From: Antribacter gilvus
Lineage (GTDB): Bacteria; Actinomycetota; Actinomycetes; Actinomycetales; Cellulomonadaceae
Assembly (NCBI RefSeq): GCF_003946865.1
Contig: NZ_QXTH01000009.1
Span: forward strand, 1 to 64,000
Length of the DNA stretch: 64,000 nt
Reading direction: 5' to 3'
A program made the position numbers and the translations under genes. Below are positions 34,800 to 43,348 of this stretch, in pieces. The notes beneath the pieces are model-generated. The model ran no database searches. It worked only from the letters and a program-made list of their open reading frames with translations, and had not been told where the DNA came from. Each line of letters starts with the position of its first letter. The stretch's first letter is position 1.

Positions 34800-35417
34800 A
34801 TTTTCCGGTTCAACCCCGCCTCACGACTGTGGCGCATCCTGGACTCGCTCGGCTCCGTCATCCTGATCAGCCTGTTCTGGCTCGTGAGCCTCGCCCTGGT
34901 CGTGACGGCAGGAGCGGGAACCGCGGTCGCCTACGAGGTCTGCCGCCGGTACGTCCTGGGCAAGGACGCGGGCCTCTGGGCCGTCGCTGCGAAGGCATGG
35001 CGGCAGAGCTGGAGGCAGGCGACCCTCGTCGGCCTGCTGGCTGTCCCGGTCGCGGTCATCGGCATCCTCACGGTCTCCTACCTGCCCACCCTCGGGCTGG
35101 CTGAGGTCTTGATACCGCTCGTCGTCGCCGGCCTGTTCCTGGTGCTCCTGCTCTTCTGGTGCCTCCCCCTGACAGCTCGCTTCACCAACCCCACCAGGCG
35201 CCAGGTGCGCAACGGGTTCATCTTGGGGCTGACGACGCCCAGCCTGACCTTCCTGCTCGGGATCGCACTGCTCCTCGGGGGCGCCGCCGTGTGGAACTTC
35301 ATGCCTGCGGTGTTCGTGGCACCCGGCCTGATCCTCCTCTGGTGGTGCTACCTCCTCGAGCGGTTCTTCGTCGCCCGGGGGTTCGTGCAACCGGAGCCGG
35401 AGGCGGCGGAGGTCTGA
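34800..35417 (+). CDS. YesL/DUF624 membrane protein with probable AUU start
   Basis: About 205 residues with four or five membrane helices. DUF624 proteins accompany Lpl-type sugar importers and are thought to assist transport or sensing. The conserved N terminus FRFNPASRLWRILDSLGSV is present in the frame but has no ATG, GTG or TTG; it is headed by ATT (34800), 8 nt after AAAGG. A stop at 34785 closes the frame above it. The first ordinary start, GTG 34884, would delete the first membrane helix. The stop overlaps the LacI start (TGATG). Confidence 0.7.
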   Translation: MFRFNPASRLWRILDSLGSVILISLFWLVSLALVVTAGAGTAVAYEVCRRYVLGKDAGLWAVAAKAWRQSWRQATLVGLLAVPVAVIGILTVSYLPTLGLAEVLIPLVVAGLFLVLLLFWCLPLTARFTNPTRRQVRNGFILGLTTPSLTFLLGIALLLGGAAVWNFMPAVFVAPGLILLWWCYLLERFFVARGFVQPEPEAAEV

Positions 35418-36421
35418 TGGTGACGATGTCCGAGGTCGCGCGCGCCGCGGGCGTCTCGAGCATGACCGTGTCGAACGTCCTCAACGAGCGACGGCGCGTC
35501 GGGGCGCCCACGCGCGCCCGCGTGCTGGCCGCGGTCGAGGAGCTGGGCTACGAGGTGAACCTCACCGCCCGGCACCTGCGGGCCGGTCGGACCGATACGA
35601 TCGCGCTGATCGTGCCGAGCTTCCACGACTACTTCGGCGAGGTCGCCGACGAGATCGCGCCGCTCGTCGAGGCGGAGGGCCGCCACCTCGTCCTGGAACG
35701 GACCGGCGCGAGCCCGGATTGCGAGATGGAGACGCTCACCGTCGCGCGGATGCAGATGTACGACGGCGTCCTGCTGTCGGTCGCGGGCCTGGACCGCAAG
35801 CGGCTCGAGAGGGTGCGCACCACCAAGCCGATCGTGCTCCTCGGCGAGCGCGACGTGCCCGACCGCTTCGACCACGCGCGCCTTGCCAACGAGGAGGGCG
35901 CGCGGCTCGCGACGGCGCACATGATCGAGGGCGGCGCGCACCGCATCGTCGCGCTGGGCTGCACGCTCGAGTCCGAACACACGATGACCTCGGACCGCCG
36001 CATCGGCTGGGAGCAGGCGCACCTCGCCGCCGGCCTGCCGGTCGACGAGCGCTACGTGGTGCCGATCGAGCCGTACTCTTCGCAGTCCGCGCGCGAGGCG
36101 CTGCTCGCCGTGATCGCGTCGGGCCTGCCGTTCGACGGCGTCTTCGCGGCGACCGACGTCATCGCCCTGGGTGCGGTGGCGGCACTCGCGGACAGCGGCC
36201 TGCGGGTGCCCGACGACGTCCAGCTTGTCGGTTTCGACAACCTCGACGTGTCGCGGTTCGTGCCGCCGGGCATCACGTCGGTGGACCCGAACCACCCGGA
36301 GCTCGCACGGACCGTAGTCGGGCTGCTGCACCGCAGGATCGCCGACGGCGACGCGCCCGCTGAGCACCGCGGGGTGCCGGTCCGACTCGTGGTCCGCGGC
36401 TCCACGCGGGCCCGCAGATAG
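35417..36421 (+). CDS. LacI-family repressor of the lpl-yesL operon
   Basis: A 334-residue LacI regulator. The HTH MSEVARAAGVSSMTVSNVLNE is at the very start, followed by a hinge and a periplasmic-binding-like sugar domain (LVGFDNLDVSRFVPPGITSVDPN). Its ATG overlaps the YesL stop by one base, making it the last gene of the operon. TTTATCGCTAAA at 30780-30791, over the operon promoter, is the probable operator. The inducer is likely the imported oligosaccharide. Confidence 0.9.
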   Translation: MVTMSEVARAAGVSSMTVSNVLNERRRVGAPTRARVLAAVEELGYEVNLTARHLRAGRTDTIALIVPSFHDYFGEVADEIAPLVEAEGRHLVLERTGASPDCEMETLTVARMQMYDGVLLSVAGLDRKRLERVRTTKPIVLLGERDVPDRFDHARLANEEGARLATAHMIEGGAHRIVALGCTLESEHTMTSDRRIGWEQAHLAAGLPVDERYVVPIEPYSSQSAREALLAVIASGLPFDGVFAATDVIALGAVAALADSGLRVPDDVQLVGFDNLDVSRFVPPGITSVDPNHPELARTVVGLLHRRIADGDAPAEHRGVPVRLVVRGSTRARR

Positions 36422-36452
36422 CCGTGCGCACGGCGGCGCTGGTCAAACCGGG

Positions 36453-36471
36453 TTAGGTTCGCCTAACCTAC
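36453..36471 (+). promoter_or_regulatory. DtxR/IdeR iron box
   Basis: TTAGGTTCGCCTAACCTAC matches 17 of 19 positions of the actinobacterial DtxR/IdeR consensus. TAACCT at its right end serves as the -10 box 7 nt before ATG 36477. Binding of the iron-loaded repressor would block the promoter, so the siderophore-interacting protein gene is expected to be expressed under iron starvation. Confidence 0.85.
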
Positions 36472-36476
36472 CTTCC

Positions 36477-37394
36477 ATGGGCTACAAGGGACGCAAGGCC
36501 GTCGACCCGCACGTCATGGTCGCCGAGGTCGTCAGCACCAAGCAGGTCACGCCGGGCATGGTGCGCGTGACCCTGGGGGGAGAGGGCATCGCCGCGCTCA
36601 CCCTCCAGGGGTACGACCAGTGGTTCCGCCTCTTTCTCGGGCGTCCCGGGCAGGACATGCTGCGCCTCCCGACCCGCACCTCCAACCTCGGCTGGTACGC
36701 CCAGTACCTCGCGACCCCCAAGCCCAATCGTCCCTGGGTCCGGTCGTACACGATCCGCGCCGCGCGCCCCGACCTCGACGAGATCGACGTGGACTTCGTG
36801 GTCCACACCGCCGAGGACGGCGCCGTCGGCCCCGGCTGCGGCTTCGCCACGGGCTGCTCCGTGGGTGACCAGGTCGGCATCCTCGACCAGGGCGTCGGGT
36901 ACAACCCGCGTCACGAGCACGACTGGACGCTGCTGGTCGCCGACGAGTCGGGCCTGCCCGCCGTGGCCGGCATCTGCGAGTCGCTCCCCGAAAGCACCCG
37001 CGGCCTCGCGATCATCGAGGTCGCCACCGATGCGGACCGCCAGGAGTTCCGCACCCCGGCGGGCGTCGAGGTGCGGTGGGTCCTGCGCGACTCGGTGCAC
37101 GACGACGGCCGGGCGGCTATCCCGTCGGCCTCCACCGGGGTGCGCGCCGAGGCGGGGACGACCCTCGTCGCGGAGGTGGCCGAGGACGCCGTCGGGCACC
37201 ATGCCGTTCCCGGGGCGGCAGCCCTCGAGGCGCTGCGGGCGGCCGAGCTGCTGGACGGCACCGTCTACGCGTACGCGATCGGTGAGTCGTCGCTGGCGAC
37301 GGGCGCACGGCGGCACCTGGTCAACGAGCGCGGCGTGCCGAAGGCGCACGTGGACTTCGTGGGCTACTGGCGCCAGGGCCACGCGGCGCAGTAG
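36477..37394 (+). CDS. Siderophore-interacting protein (FAD ferric reductase)
   Basis: A 305-residue SIP/ViuB family protein. The FAD domain has RSYTIRAARPDLDEIDVDFV, and the C-terminal NAD(P)H domain has LLVADESGLPAVAGICE and YAYAIGESSLATGARRHL. These cytosolic flavin reductases reduce ferric siderophores to release iron. The upstream iron box agrees with this. ATG 36477 directly follows the box, so the mRNA is probably leaderless. No siderophore transporter gene is adjacent. Confidence 0.92.
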   Translation: MGYKGRKAVDPHVMVAEVVSTKQVTPGMVRVTLGGEGIAALTLQGYDQWFRLFLGRPGQDMLRLPTRTSNLGWYAQYLATPKPNRPWVRSYTIRAARPDLDEIDVDFVVHTAEDGAVGPGCGFATGCSVGDQVGILDQGVGYNPRHEHDWTLLVADESGLPAVAGICESLPESTRGLAIIEVATDADRQEFRTPAGVEVRWVLRDSVHDDGRAAIPSASTGVRAEAGTTLVAEVAEDAVGHHAVPGAAALEALRAAELLDGTVYAYAIGESSLATGARRHLVNERGVPKAHVDFVGYWRQGHAAQ

Positions 37395-37419
37395 CGGCAG
37401 CGCCCGGGCTGGCCCGGCT

Positions 37420-38571
37420 TCAGCCCACCAGCTGGGCCTCGTGCGGGGTGCGGTTGAGGCGCACCGCTGCGTCCGGCACGGGCTCGACGCCTGGCACGGG
37501 AGCGCCCAGCGCGCCGGGGAACGCCACCACGATGTCCTCGATCCGCACGCCGAACCGGCCGGGCAGGTAGATGCCGGGCTCCACGGAGAAGCACATGCCG
37601 GGCTCGATCGGCTGCTCCTCGCCCTCCACCAGGTACGGCGGCTCGTGCGTGGTGAGCCCGATCCCGTGGCCGGTGCGGTGGATGAAGAACTCGCCGTAGC
37701 CCGACTCGTCGACCACGGCCCGGGCCGCCCGGTCCACGTCCTGGCAGCGAGCTCCCGGCACCACGGCACGGACGCCGGCCTCCTGGGCGGCGCGGACGAT
37801 GTCGTGCACCTCCTGCTCCTGCGCCGACAGCGGCCCGACGTGCACGGTCCGCGTCGTGTCGGAGCCGTAGCCGTCGCGCAGGCCGCCGAAGTCGAGCACC
37901 ACCATGTCGCCGTCGGCGATGACGCGGTCGCCGGCGTCGTGGTGCGGGTCGGCACCGTTCTCGCCCGCGCACACGAGCGTGAAGTCCACCTGCTCGTGGC
38001 CGTGGTCGCGCAGCAGGCGGTCGAGGTCAGCGGCGACCTCACGCTCCCGCCGGCCCGCGAACGGCAGCCCGCACACCTCGCCGAACGCCGCGTCCGCCGC
38101 CGCCCCGGCCGCGGCGAGCCGCCCCACCTCCCCGGGGGTCTTGACGGCCCGGAGCATGGGGAGCGCCCGCGTGAACGCCTCGTACGACGTGCCGGGAAGG
38201 GTGCGCTGCAGCCCCAGCACGTGCATCGCCCAGGCGGCGTCGGTGACGGCGTACCGGCCGCCGGGCCGCAGGAGCCGGCCGGCGGCCGCGTACTCGTCCT
38301 CGCCGTCCGTCCACTCCACCGCGTCGAGCACGCCGCCCGTCCCGAGGGAGAGGTCGTGCGCCTCGATGCGCGGCACCACCGCCACCGGGTCGCCGTCCGC
38401 CGGGACCACGAGCATGGTGAGGCGCTCGGTGACCGTCGCGGGCGTGTAGCCGAGGAAGTAGAGCAGGTCCGGGCCGGGCGTGACGAGCACGCCGTCCAGC
38501 CCGGCCCGCGCGGCCTGGGCGGCGGCCCGGGCTCGTCGGTCGGCGTGCTCGGCGGGGGAGAAAGGGGTCAT
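37420..38571 (-). CDS. M24-family Xaa-Pro peptidase
   Basis: A 383-residue aminopeptidase P / prolidase-type enzyme. An N-terminal creatinase-like domain is followed by the pita-bread catalytic domain with all five dimetal ligands: Asp in VVLDFGG, Asp in GSDTTRT, His in HRTGHGIGL, Glu in FSVEPGIY and Glu in GVRIED. It cleaves peptides N-terminal to proline. Start ATG 38571. It converges with the SIP gene. Confidence 0.9.
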   Translation of the reverse strand: MTPFSPAEHADRRARAAAQAARAGLDGVLVTPGPDLLYFLGYTPATVTERLTMLVVPADGDPVAVVPRIEAHDLSLGTGGVLDAVEWTDGEDEYAAAGRLLRPGGRYAVTDAAWAMHVLGLQRTLPGTSYEAFTRALPMLRAVKTPGEVGRLAAAGAAADAAFGEVCGLPFAGRREREVAADLDRLLRDHGHEQVDFTLVCAGENGADPHHDAGDRVIADGDMVVLDFGGLRDGYGSDTTRTVHVGPLSAQEQEVHDIVRAAQEAGVRAVVPGARCQDVDRAARAVVDESGYGEFFIHRTGHGIGLTTHEPPYLVEGEEQPIEPGMCFSVEPGIYLPGRFGVRIEDIVVAFPGALGAPVPGVEPVPDAAVRLNRTPHEAQLVG

Positions 38572-38638
38572 ACGGCCAGCGTGCCACGGGTTGCCCTGCC
38601 GAACACCCGGCGCACGCGCGCCAGGGGGTGCGCCCCGG

Positions 38639-39064
38639 TCAGGACCCCGCCGCAGTCCCCTCGGCCGCGAACGCCTCGGCCATCGCCGCCTCGTCCGCGT
38701 ACATCAGCTCCCAGTGGTGCCCGTCCGGGTCGGCGAACGCCCGCGAGTACATCCAGCCCATGTCCTGCGGCTCCATGGTCTCGGCCCCGCCGGTCGCGAA
38801 CGCCTTCTCGGCGAGCTCGTCTGCCTTCTCCCGGCTGTCGACCTCGATCGAGGTGATGACCTCCACGCCGTCGGTCGCGATCGGACGCTTCGTGAACGTC
38901 GTGAAGAAGTCTCGGCGCAGCAGCATCACGGTGATGCCTTCCTCGATCACCACGGCGGCCGCGTTCTCGTCCGTGAACTGCGGGTTGATCGAGAACCCGA
39001 GGCCCTCGTAGAACGCCTTCGACGCGTCCAGGTCGGCGACGGGAAGGTTGACGTAGATCGGCAT
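38639..39064 (-). CDS. VOC-family protein
   Basis: A 141-residue glyoxalase/extradiol-dioxygenase-fold protein. MPIYVNLPVADLDASKAFYEGLGF is the usual opening, and GWMYSRAFADPDGHHWELMYAD the closing metal-side segment. Its substrate is unknown; such proteins include antibiotic-binding and isomerase types. GGAG lies 6 nt before ATG 39064, with ATG 39067 adjacent. It is 60 bp downstream of ligD on the same strand and could share its transcript. Confidence 0.8.
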   Translation of the reverse strand: MPIYVNLPVADLDASKAFYEGLGFSINPQFTDENAAAVVIEEGITVMLLRRDFFTTFTKRPIATDGVEVITSIEVDSREKADELAEKAFATGGAETMEPQDMGWMYSRAFADPDGHHWELMYADEAAMAEAFAAEGTAAGS

Positions 39065-39124
39065 CATTCTCTCCTTCGGTGTGGTGTACCCCGTCCGACG
39101 GGCGGGGCGCGCGAAACTCATCGA

Positions 39125-41683
39125 TCAGGTCTCGACGGCCACCTCGTCCGCCGACTTGTCGGGCCGCCAGCCCCGCCACACGGGGTGCCGCAGCCGCCCG
39201 GCGCCGCCGTCGGTCCACTCGGTGTAGGCCACCTCGCCCACCAGCTTGGGCGTCACCCAGCGGGCGTCGGCCGCGTCCACGCGCGGGACGTCGTCGACCG
39301 GTGGCGTCTTGCGCTCGAGCGCCGTCAGCCGCGAGACGACCTCCCGCCGGTCCTTGTCCGTGAACCCCGTCCCCACGCGCCCCACGAACCGCAGCACGGT
39401 GGCGTCCTCGTCCGGGGTCTCGGGTGCCGTGGGGACGGCGAGGAGCAGGCCGCCGGCCCGTCGATCGTCGGTGCGCCCGCCCGCGGACCGCAGCGGCCGC
39501 CACCCCACCACGATGACCTCCTGGGTCTGCTCGTGCTTGATCTTCAGCCACTCCCGGGACCTCCTTCCGGGCGCGTACGTGGACCGCCGGCGCTTCGCCA
39601 CCACCCCCTCGAGCCGGAGCTCGCGCGACGTGGCGAGCGCGGCGTCGAGGTCGCCGTCGAAGGCGGGCGGGAGGTGCACGGGCGGGCGGACGTCGACGAG
39701 GCGCTCGAGCTCGGCGCGGCGGGCGTCGTACGGCTCGCCGACGAACGACCGGCCCCCCGCCTCGAGCACGTCGAACAGCATGAGGTCCACGGCGACCCGG
39801 CGACGGGCCCGCTCCACGTCGCCCGCGCGGCGCAGGTTCGCGCGCTGCTGCAGCCGCCCGAAGACCGGCCGCCCGTCCTTGTCGAGCGCCACGATCTCGC
39901 CGTCGAGCACCGCGTCGCCGTCGACCATCCCGGCCAGCGCCGACAGCTCGGGGAACGTCACCGTCAGGTCCTGCCCGGACCGGCTGATCAGCCGCACCTC
40001 GCCCCCCTCGACCACGGCCAGCGCCCGGAACCCGTCCCACTTCATCTCGAACGCCCAGTCGTCGCCCCCGCGCGGCAGGTCGCCCCCGGAGGGCGCGGTG
40101 GCCAGCATGGGCCGCAGGTCGCGCGCCTTCGCGGCCAGGGTGCCCGACGGCGAAGCCGCCTGGGGTCTGGGCGGCGGGCGCTTGTCCTGGCCGGGGGAGC
40201 CGCCCTCGTCCGGGCTCGCCTCCGGTGCTGCCGGCGACGCACGGTCCGCCGGGTCGGCGGCCCCGCGCGGCTGGTCCTTGGTGCGGTGGATCAGCCAGGA
40301 GTTCTCGTCGTCGCCCCCGCGGCCGCCGGTGCGGATCAGCGCCAGCCGCCGCGAGCCGCGCTCGGGGCTGTGCAGGGTGGCGATCACCTCGTCGTCGCGC
40401 CACTTCTCCAGGTCGTAGGTGCCGGCGTCCCAGATCGTCACCTCGCCGGCGCCGTACTCGCCCTGCGGGATCGAGCCCTCGAACGACCCGTACTCGATCG
40501 GGTGGTCCTCGGTCTGCACCGCGAGGTGGTTCTTGCCCGGGTCGGTGGGCTCGCCCTTGGGGAGCGCCCAGCTCACGAGGACGCCGTCGTGCTCCAGGCG
40601 GAAGTCCCAGTGGAGACGCCGGGCGTGGTGCTCCTGGATCACGAAGGTGGGCGCCCGGCCGTGCGCCGCGGGAGCCGAGGTGGTGCCGGAACGGGGCCTC
40701 CCGGCGTCGGGCACAGGTTCGGGCGTGCGCGAGGCGTCGCGCTTGGACCGGTAGACGGCGAGCCGGTCGAAGGTGGCCATCCGCTCGGGGGTGGGCTCGA
40801 GCTGGGCGAGGTGCCCGGCCGTGAGGCCGGCGAGCAGGTCGCCGTCCCGCTCGACGCGCTCCAGGACCTCGGGGTACTCGAGGTGCCGCAGGCCGGGGTC
40901 CTCCAGCTCCTCCCAGGCGCGGGGCGCCGCGACCGTGGGGTGCTCGCGCCCGCGCAGCGAGTAGGGCGCGATCGTGGTCTTGGCGCTGTTGTTCTGCGAC
41001 CAGTCCACGAGGACCTTCCCCTCGCGCAGCGACTTCTTCATGTCGCTGACAACCAGGTCCGGGTGCTCGGCCTCCAGGTACCGGGCGAGCTCCTTGGCGA
41101 CGGCGGAGACGGCGTCCGAGTCCTGCTTGCCGTCCAGCGCCGCGTACAGGTGGATGCCCTTGGACCCGCTGGTGACCGGGAGCGGGTCGAGGCCCATGCC
41201 GACGAGGACGTCGCGCGCCCACAGCGCCACCTGGGCGCACTCCTGCAGGCCCGCGCCGGGGCCGGGGTCGAGGTCCAGGACGAGGCGGTCCGGGTTGTGC
41301 GCCACCCCCGTGCGCCCGAACTGCCACTGCGGCACGTGGATCTCGAGGGTGGCGGTCTGCCCGAGCCACGTGAGCGTGGCCAGGTCGTTGACGAGCGCAT
41401 ACTCGTTGGTGCCTGACCGGTGCTGGATGCTCCTGCGCTTGACCCAGTCGGGGGTCGAGGCGTCGAGGTTCTTCTGGAAGAACATCTGTCCCTCGACGCC
41501 GTCGGGCCAGCGCTTGCGGGTGGCCGGCCGGTTCGCGGCATGGGGGACGAGCACGGGCGCGATCTGGGCGAGGTACTGGAGCACCTCGCCCTTCGTGGTG
41601 CCCGACGCCGGGTAGAGCACCTTGTCGAGGTTGCTCAGCCGCAGGCGCCTGCCGTCCACCTCGACGGTCTCGGACGCAGCCAT
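39125..41683 (-). CDS. ligD: Multifunctional ATP-dependent DNA ligase LigD
   Basis: An 852-residue NHEJ repair protein with domains in the mycobacterial order. The polymerase/primase domain (about 1-290) has the metal motif LDLDPGPG (Asp137, Asp139). The 3'-phosphoesterase (about 345-470) has EHHARRLHWDFRLEHDG. A 70-residue Pro/Ala-rich linker leads to the ligase, with adenylated Lys548 in EMKWDGFRAL and DGEIVAL. It fills, trims and seals double-strand breaks brought together by Ku, encoded 0.8 kb away. A CACTAT box ends 6 nt before ATG 41683. Confidence 0.95.
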   Translation of the reverse strand: MAASETVEVDGRRLRLSNLDKVLYPASGTTKGEVLQYLAQIAPVLVPHAANRPATRKRWPDGVEGQMFFQKNLDASTPDWVKRRSIQHRSGTNEYALVNDLATLTWLGQTATLEIHVPQWQFGRTGVAHNPDRLVLDLDPGPGAGLQECAQVALWARDVLVGMGLDPLPVTSGSKGIHLYAALDGKQDSDAVSAVAKELARYLEAEHPDLVVSDMKKSLREGKVLVDWSQNNSAKTTIAPYSLRGREHPTVAAPRAWEELEDPGLRHLEYPEVLERVERDGDLLAGLTAGHLAQLEPTPERMATFDRLAVYRSKRDASRTPEPVPDAGRPRSGTTSAPAAHGRAPTFVIQEHHARRLHWDFRLEHDGVLVSWALPKGEPTDPGKNHLAVQTEDHPIEYGSFEGSIPQGEYGAGEVTIWDAGTYDLEKWRDDEVIATLHSPERGSRRLALIRTGGRGGDDENSWLIHRTKDQPRGAADPADRASPAAPEASPDEGGSPGQDKRPPPRPQAASPSGTLAAKARDLRPMLATAPSGGDLPRGGDDWAFEMKWDGFRALAVVEGGEVRLISRSGQDLTVTFPELSALAGMVDGDAVLDGEIVALDKDGRPVFGRLQQRANLRRAGDVERARRRVAVDLMLFDVLEAGGRSFVGEPYDARRAELERLVDVRPPVHLPPAFDGDLDAALATSRELRLEGVVAKRRRSTYAPGRRSREWLKIKHEQTQEVIVVGWRPLRSAGGRTDDRRAGGLLLAVPTAPETPDEDATVLRFVGRVGTGFTDKDRREVVSRLTALERKTPPVDDVPRVDAADARWVTPKLVGEVAYTEWTDGGAGRLRHPVWRGWRPDKSADEVAVET

Positions 41684-41809
41684 GTGGCCATAGTGGCCCG
41701 CGTCGGCAGACCTCGCCTGGGGGCAGTGGGCAAGGTCACGACGTCAATTCATGAAATCGTTGCCGAGTCTTTACCTTTGTGCGATGGGTGCTCGGCTAGT
41801 GTCCAGCGG

Positions 41810-42130
41810 GTGAATTCGGACGACATCGCGATCATGGACGCCTTCGCACCGCGTGACCTGGCCGGCCCCGCGCTGGCGGACCGGCCCGAGCGGCTCATGA
41901 TGTACGGCGCGAAGTGGTGCCGCGACTGCCGCCGGTCCAAGGCCGTGCTCGACGTCCGCCGGGTCGACTACGAGTACGTCGACCTGGAGATCGAGCCCCA
42001 CCGGGCCGACGAGGCGCAGGCGATCAGCGGCCGCACCAACATCCCGGTGCTGGTCTTCCCGGACGGCGCGCACCTCGTCGAGCCCACGAACGCGGAGCTC
42101 TGCTCCAAGCTGGACGCTGCCGGGCTCTGA
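41810..42130 (+). CDS. Glutaredoxin-like protein (mycoredoxin type)
   Basis: A 106-residue thioredoxin-fold protein. YGAKWCRDCRRSK holds the CxxC site, and GRTNIPVLVFPDG holds the cis-Pro loop. The CRDC dipeptide differs from the CGYC of classical mycoredoxin but the size and fold fit. It would reduce protein or mycothiol mixed disulfides. GTG 41810 lies 7 nt after TAGTGT (41797-41802), consistent with a leaderless start; ATG 41834 is an alternative. It lies between ligD (divergent) and ku. Confidence 0.82.
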   Translation: MNSDDIAIMDAFAPRDLAGPALADRPERLMMYGAKWCRDCRRSKAVLDVRRVDYEYVDLEIEPHRADEAQAISGRTNIPVLVFPDGAHLVEPTNAELCSKLDAAGL

Positions 42131-42152
42131 GCCCCGTCCCCTTCGCTGTGGG

Positions 42153-42377
42153 TCAGCCGGGCAGCAGCGCGAGGACTCCCAGGACGCCGATCGCCACGGC
42201 GAACGCCACCGACACCCCGATCAGCCCCGCGTGCACCCGCAGGAACCGGGTGGCGCGGCCGTGCTCGTCGCGGGAGCGGGGGTCGGCGGCGATGCGCTGC
42301 CAGAACCGGGGCCAGATGAGCAGGTTCCACGCGGCGGCGAGGAGCAGGAGGACGGACCAGCCGACGGGGAGGTTCAC
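42153..42377 (-). CDS. Small membrane protein, SCO4848-like
   Basis: A 74-residue protein with two membrane helices: VGWSVLLLLAAAWNLLIWP and IGVSVAFAVAIGVLGVLALL, joined by a charged loop. The size and the WPRFWQRIAxD motif fit the conserved actinobacterial SCO4848 family of unknown function. Start is GTG 42377, 7 nt after CATACT on this strand. It is divergent from ku. Confidence 0.75.
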   Translation of the reverse strand: MNLPVGWSVLLLLAAAWNLLIWPRFWQRIAADPRSRDEHGRATRFLRVHAGLIGVSVAFAVAIGVLGVLALLPG

Positions 42378-42400
42378 GACGACCAGTATGTCGTGCGGGC

Positions 42401-42436
42401 GCCGGGCGGCCGAAAATCGCCGGGCGGCCGAGAATG
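42401..42436. repeat. Two tandem 18-bp repeats upstream of ku
   Basis: GCCGGGCGGCCGAAAATC (42401-42418) is followed directly by GCCGGGCGGCCGAGAATG (42419-42436), a 16/18 match. They lie 34-69 nt before the ku start, at promoter distance, and could be a paired regulator site. No regulator is known from the sequence. Confidence 0.65.
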
Positions 42437-42469
42437 GCGCGTCCTCCGCGCCGGGCGCACCATAGAGGT

Positions 42470-43285
42470 ATGAGGGCCATCTGGAAGGGCGCCGTCACGT
42501 TCGGTCTCGTCAACGTCCCGGTGAAGCTGTACAGCGCCACCGAGGACCATGACGTGCCGCTGCACCAGGTGCACGACAAGGACGGCGGGCGCATCCGCTA
42601 CCGGCGCGTGTGCGAGCTCGACGGCGAGGAGGTCGCCTACGAGCACATCGACCGCGCGTACGACGACGGGGAGCACACCGTGGTGCTCACCAAGGAGGAC
42701 CTGTCCCAGCTTCCGGCCGAGCGGGACCGCGAGATCGAGGTGGTCGAGTTCGTGCCGACGGACCAGATCGACCCGATCATGCTCGACCGCACCTACTACC
42801 TCGAGCCTGACTCCAAGAGCACCAAGGCGTACGTGCTGCTGCGCCGCACCCTGGAGGAGACCGAGCGCACGGCGGTGGTGAAGTTCGCCCTGCGGCAGCG
42901 CACCCGGCTCGCCGCGCTCCGCGTCCGCGACGACGTGCTCGTGCTCCAGACGATGCTCTGGGCGGACGAGGTCCGTGAGGCGGCCTTCCCGTCGCTCGAC
43001 GAGCCGGCGAAGGTCAGCGACAAGGAGCTCGCCATGTCGCAGCAGCTGGTCACCAGCTTCGAGGCGGACTTCGCGCCGGAGCAGTTCGAGGACGAGTACC
43101 AGGTCCAGCTCAAGCAGCTCATCGAGGCCAAGATCGAGAAGGGCGAGGCGATCAGTACCGCCGAGACGTTCGGCGAGCAGGTGGAGGAAGAGGGCGGCGG
43201 CGCCCAGGTGGTCGACCTCATGGAGGCCCTGCGCCGCAGCGTGGAGAGTGCGAAGAAGTCGAAGAAGTCGCGGCGCACCGGCTGA
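42470..43285 (+). CDS. ku: Ku DNA end-binding protein
   Basis: A 271-residue bacterial Ku homodimer subunit. MRAIWKGAVTFGLVNVPVKLY is the family start, and the ring core continues through YYLEPDSKSTKAYVLL and TMLWADEVRE. The C-terminal tail is lysine-rich (AKKSKKSRR), as in Ku proteins that contact DNA. It binds double-strand ends and recruits LigD. The two are neighbours but on opposite strands. Start ATG 42470. Confidence 0.95.
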   Translation: MRAIWKGAVTFGLVNVPVKLYSATEDHDVPLHQVHDKDGGRIRYRRVCELDGEEVAYEHIDRAYDDGEHTVVLTKEDLSQLPAERDREIEVVEFVPTDQIDPIMLDRTYYLEPDSKSTKAYVLLRRTLEETERTAVVKFALRQRTRLAALRVRDDVLVLQTMLWADEVREAAFPSLDEPAKVSDKELAMSQQLVTSFEADFAPEQFEDEYQVQLKQLIEAKIEKGEAISTAETFGEQVEEEGGGAQVVDLMEALRRSVESAKKSKKSRRTG

Positions 43286-43288
43286 CGA

Positions 43289-43310
43289 CCGGGCCCGCGA
43301 CGGAGCCCGG
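43289..43310 (+). terminator. Putative ku terminator
   Basis: CCGGGC and GCCCGG pair across a 10-nt loop, starting 4 nt after the ku stop, followed by the U-containing CUUGUGUCUC. This is a moderate factor-independent terminator candidate. Confidence 0.5.
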
Positions 43311-43348
43311 CTTGTGTCTCGGCGTCCGCTCGGCAAAGGTGTCACCTG

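Noticed and set aside
38480-41416. A 978-codon open frame on the plus strand opposite ligD
   Set aside because: Antisense shadow of ligD and the VOC gene; GC-rich DNA commonly leaves the opposite strand open.
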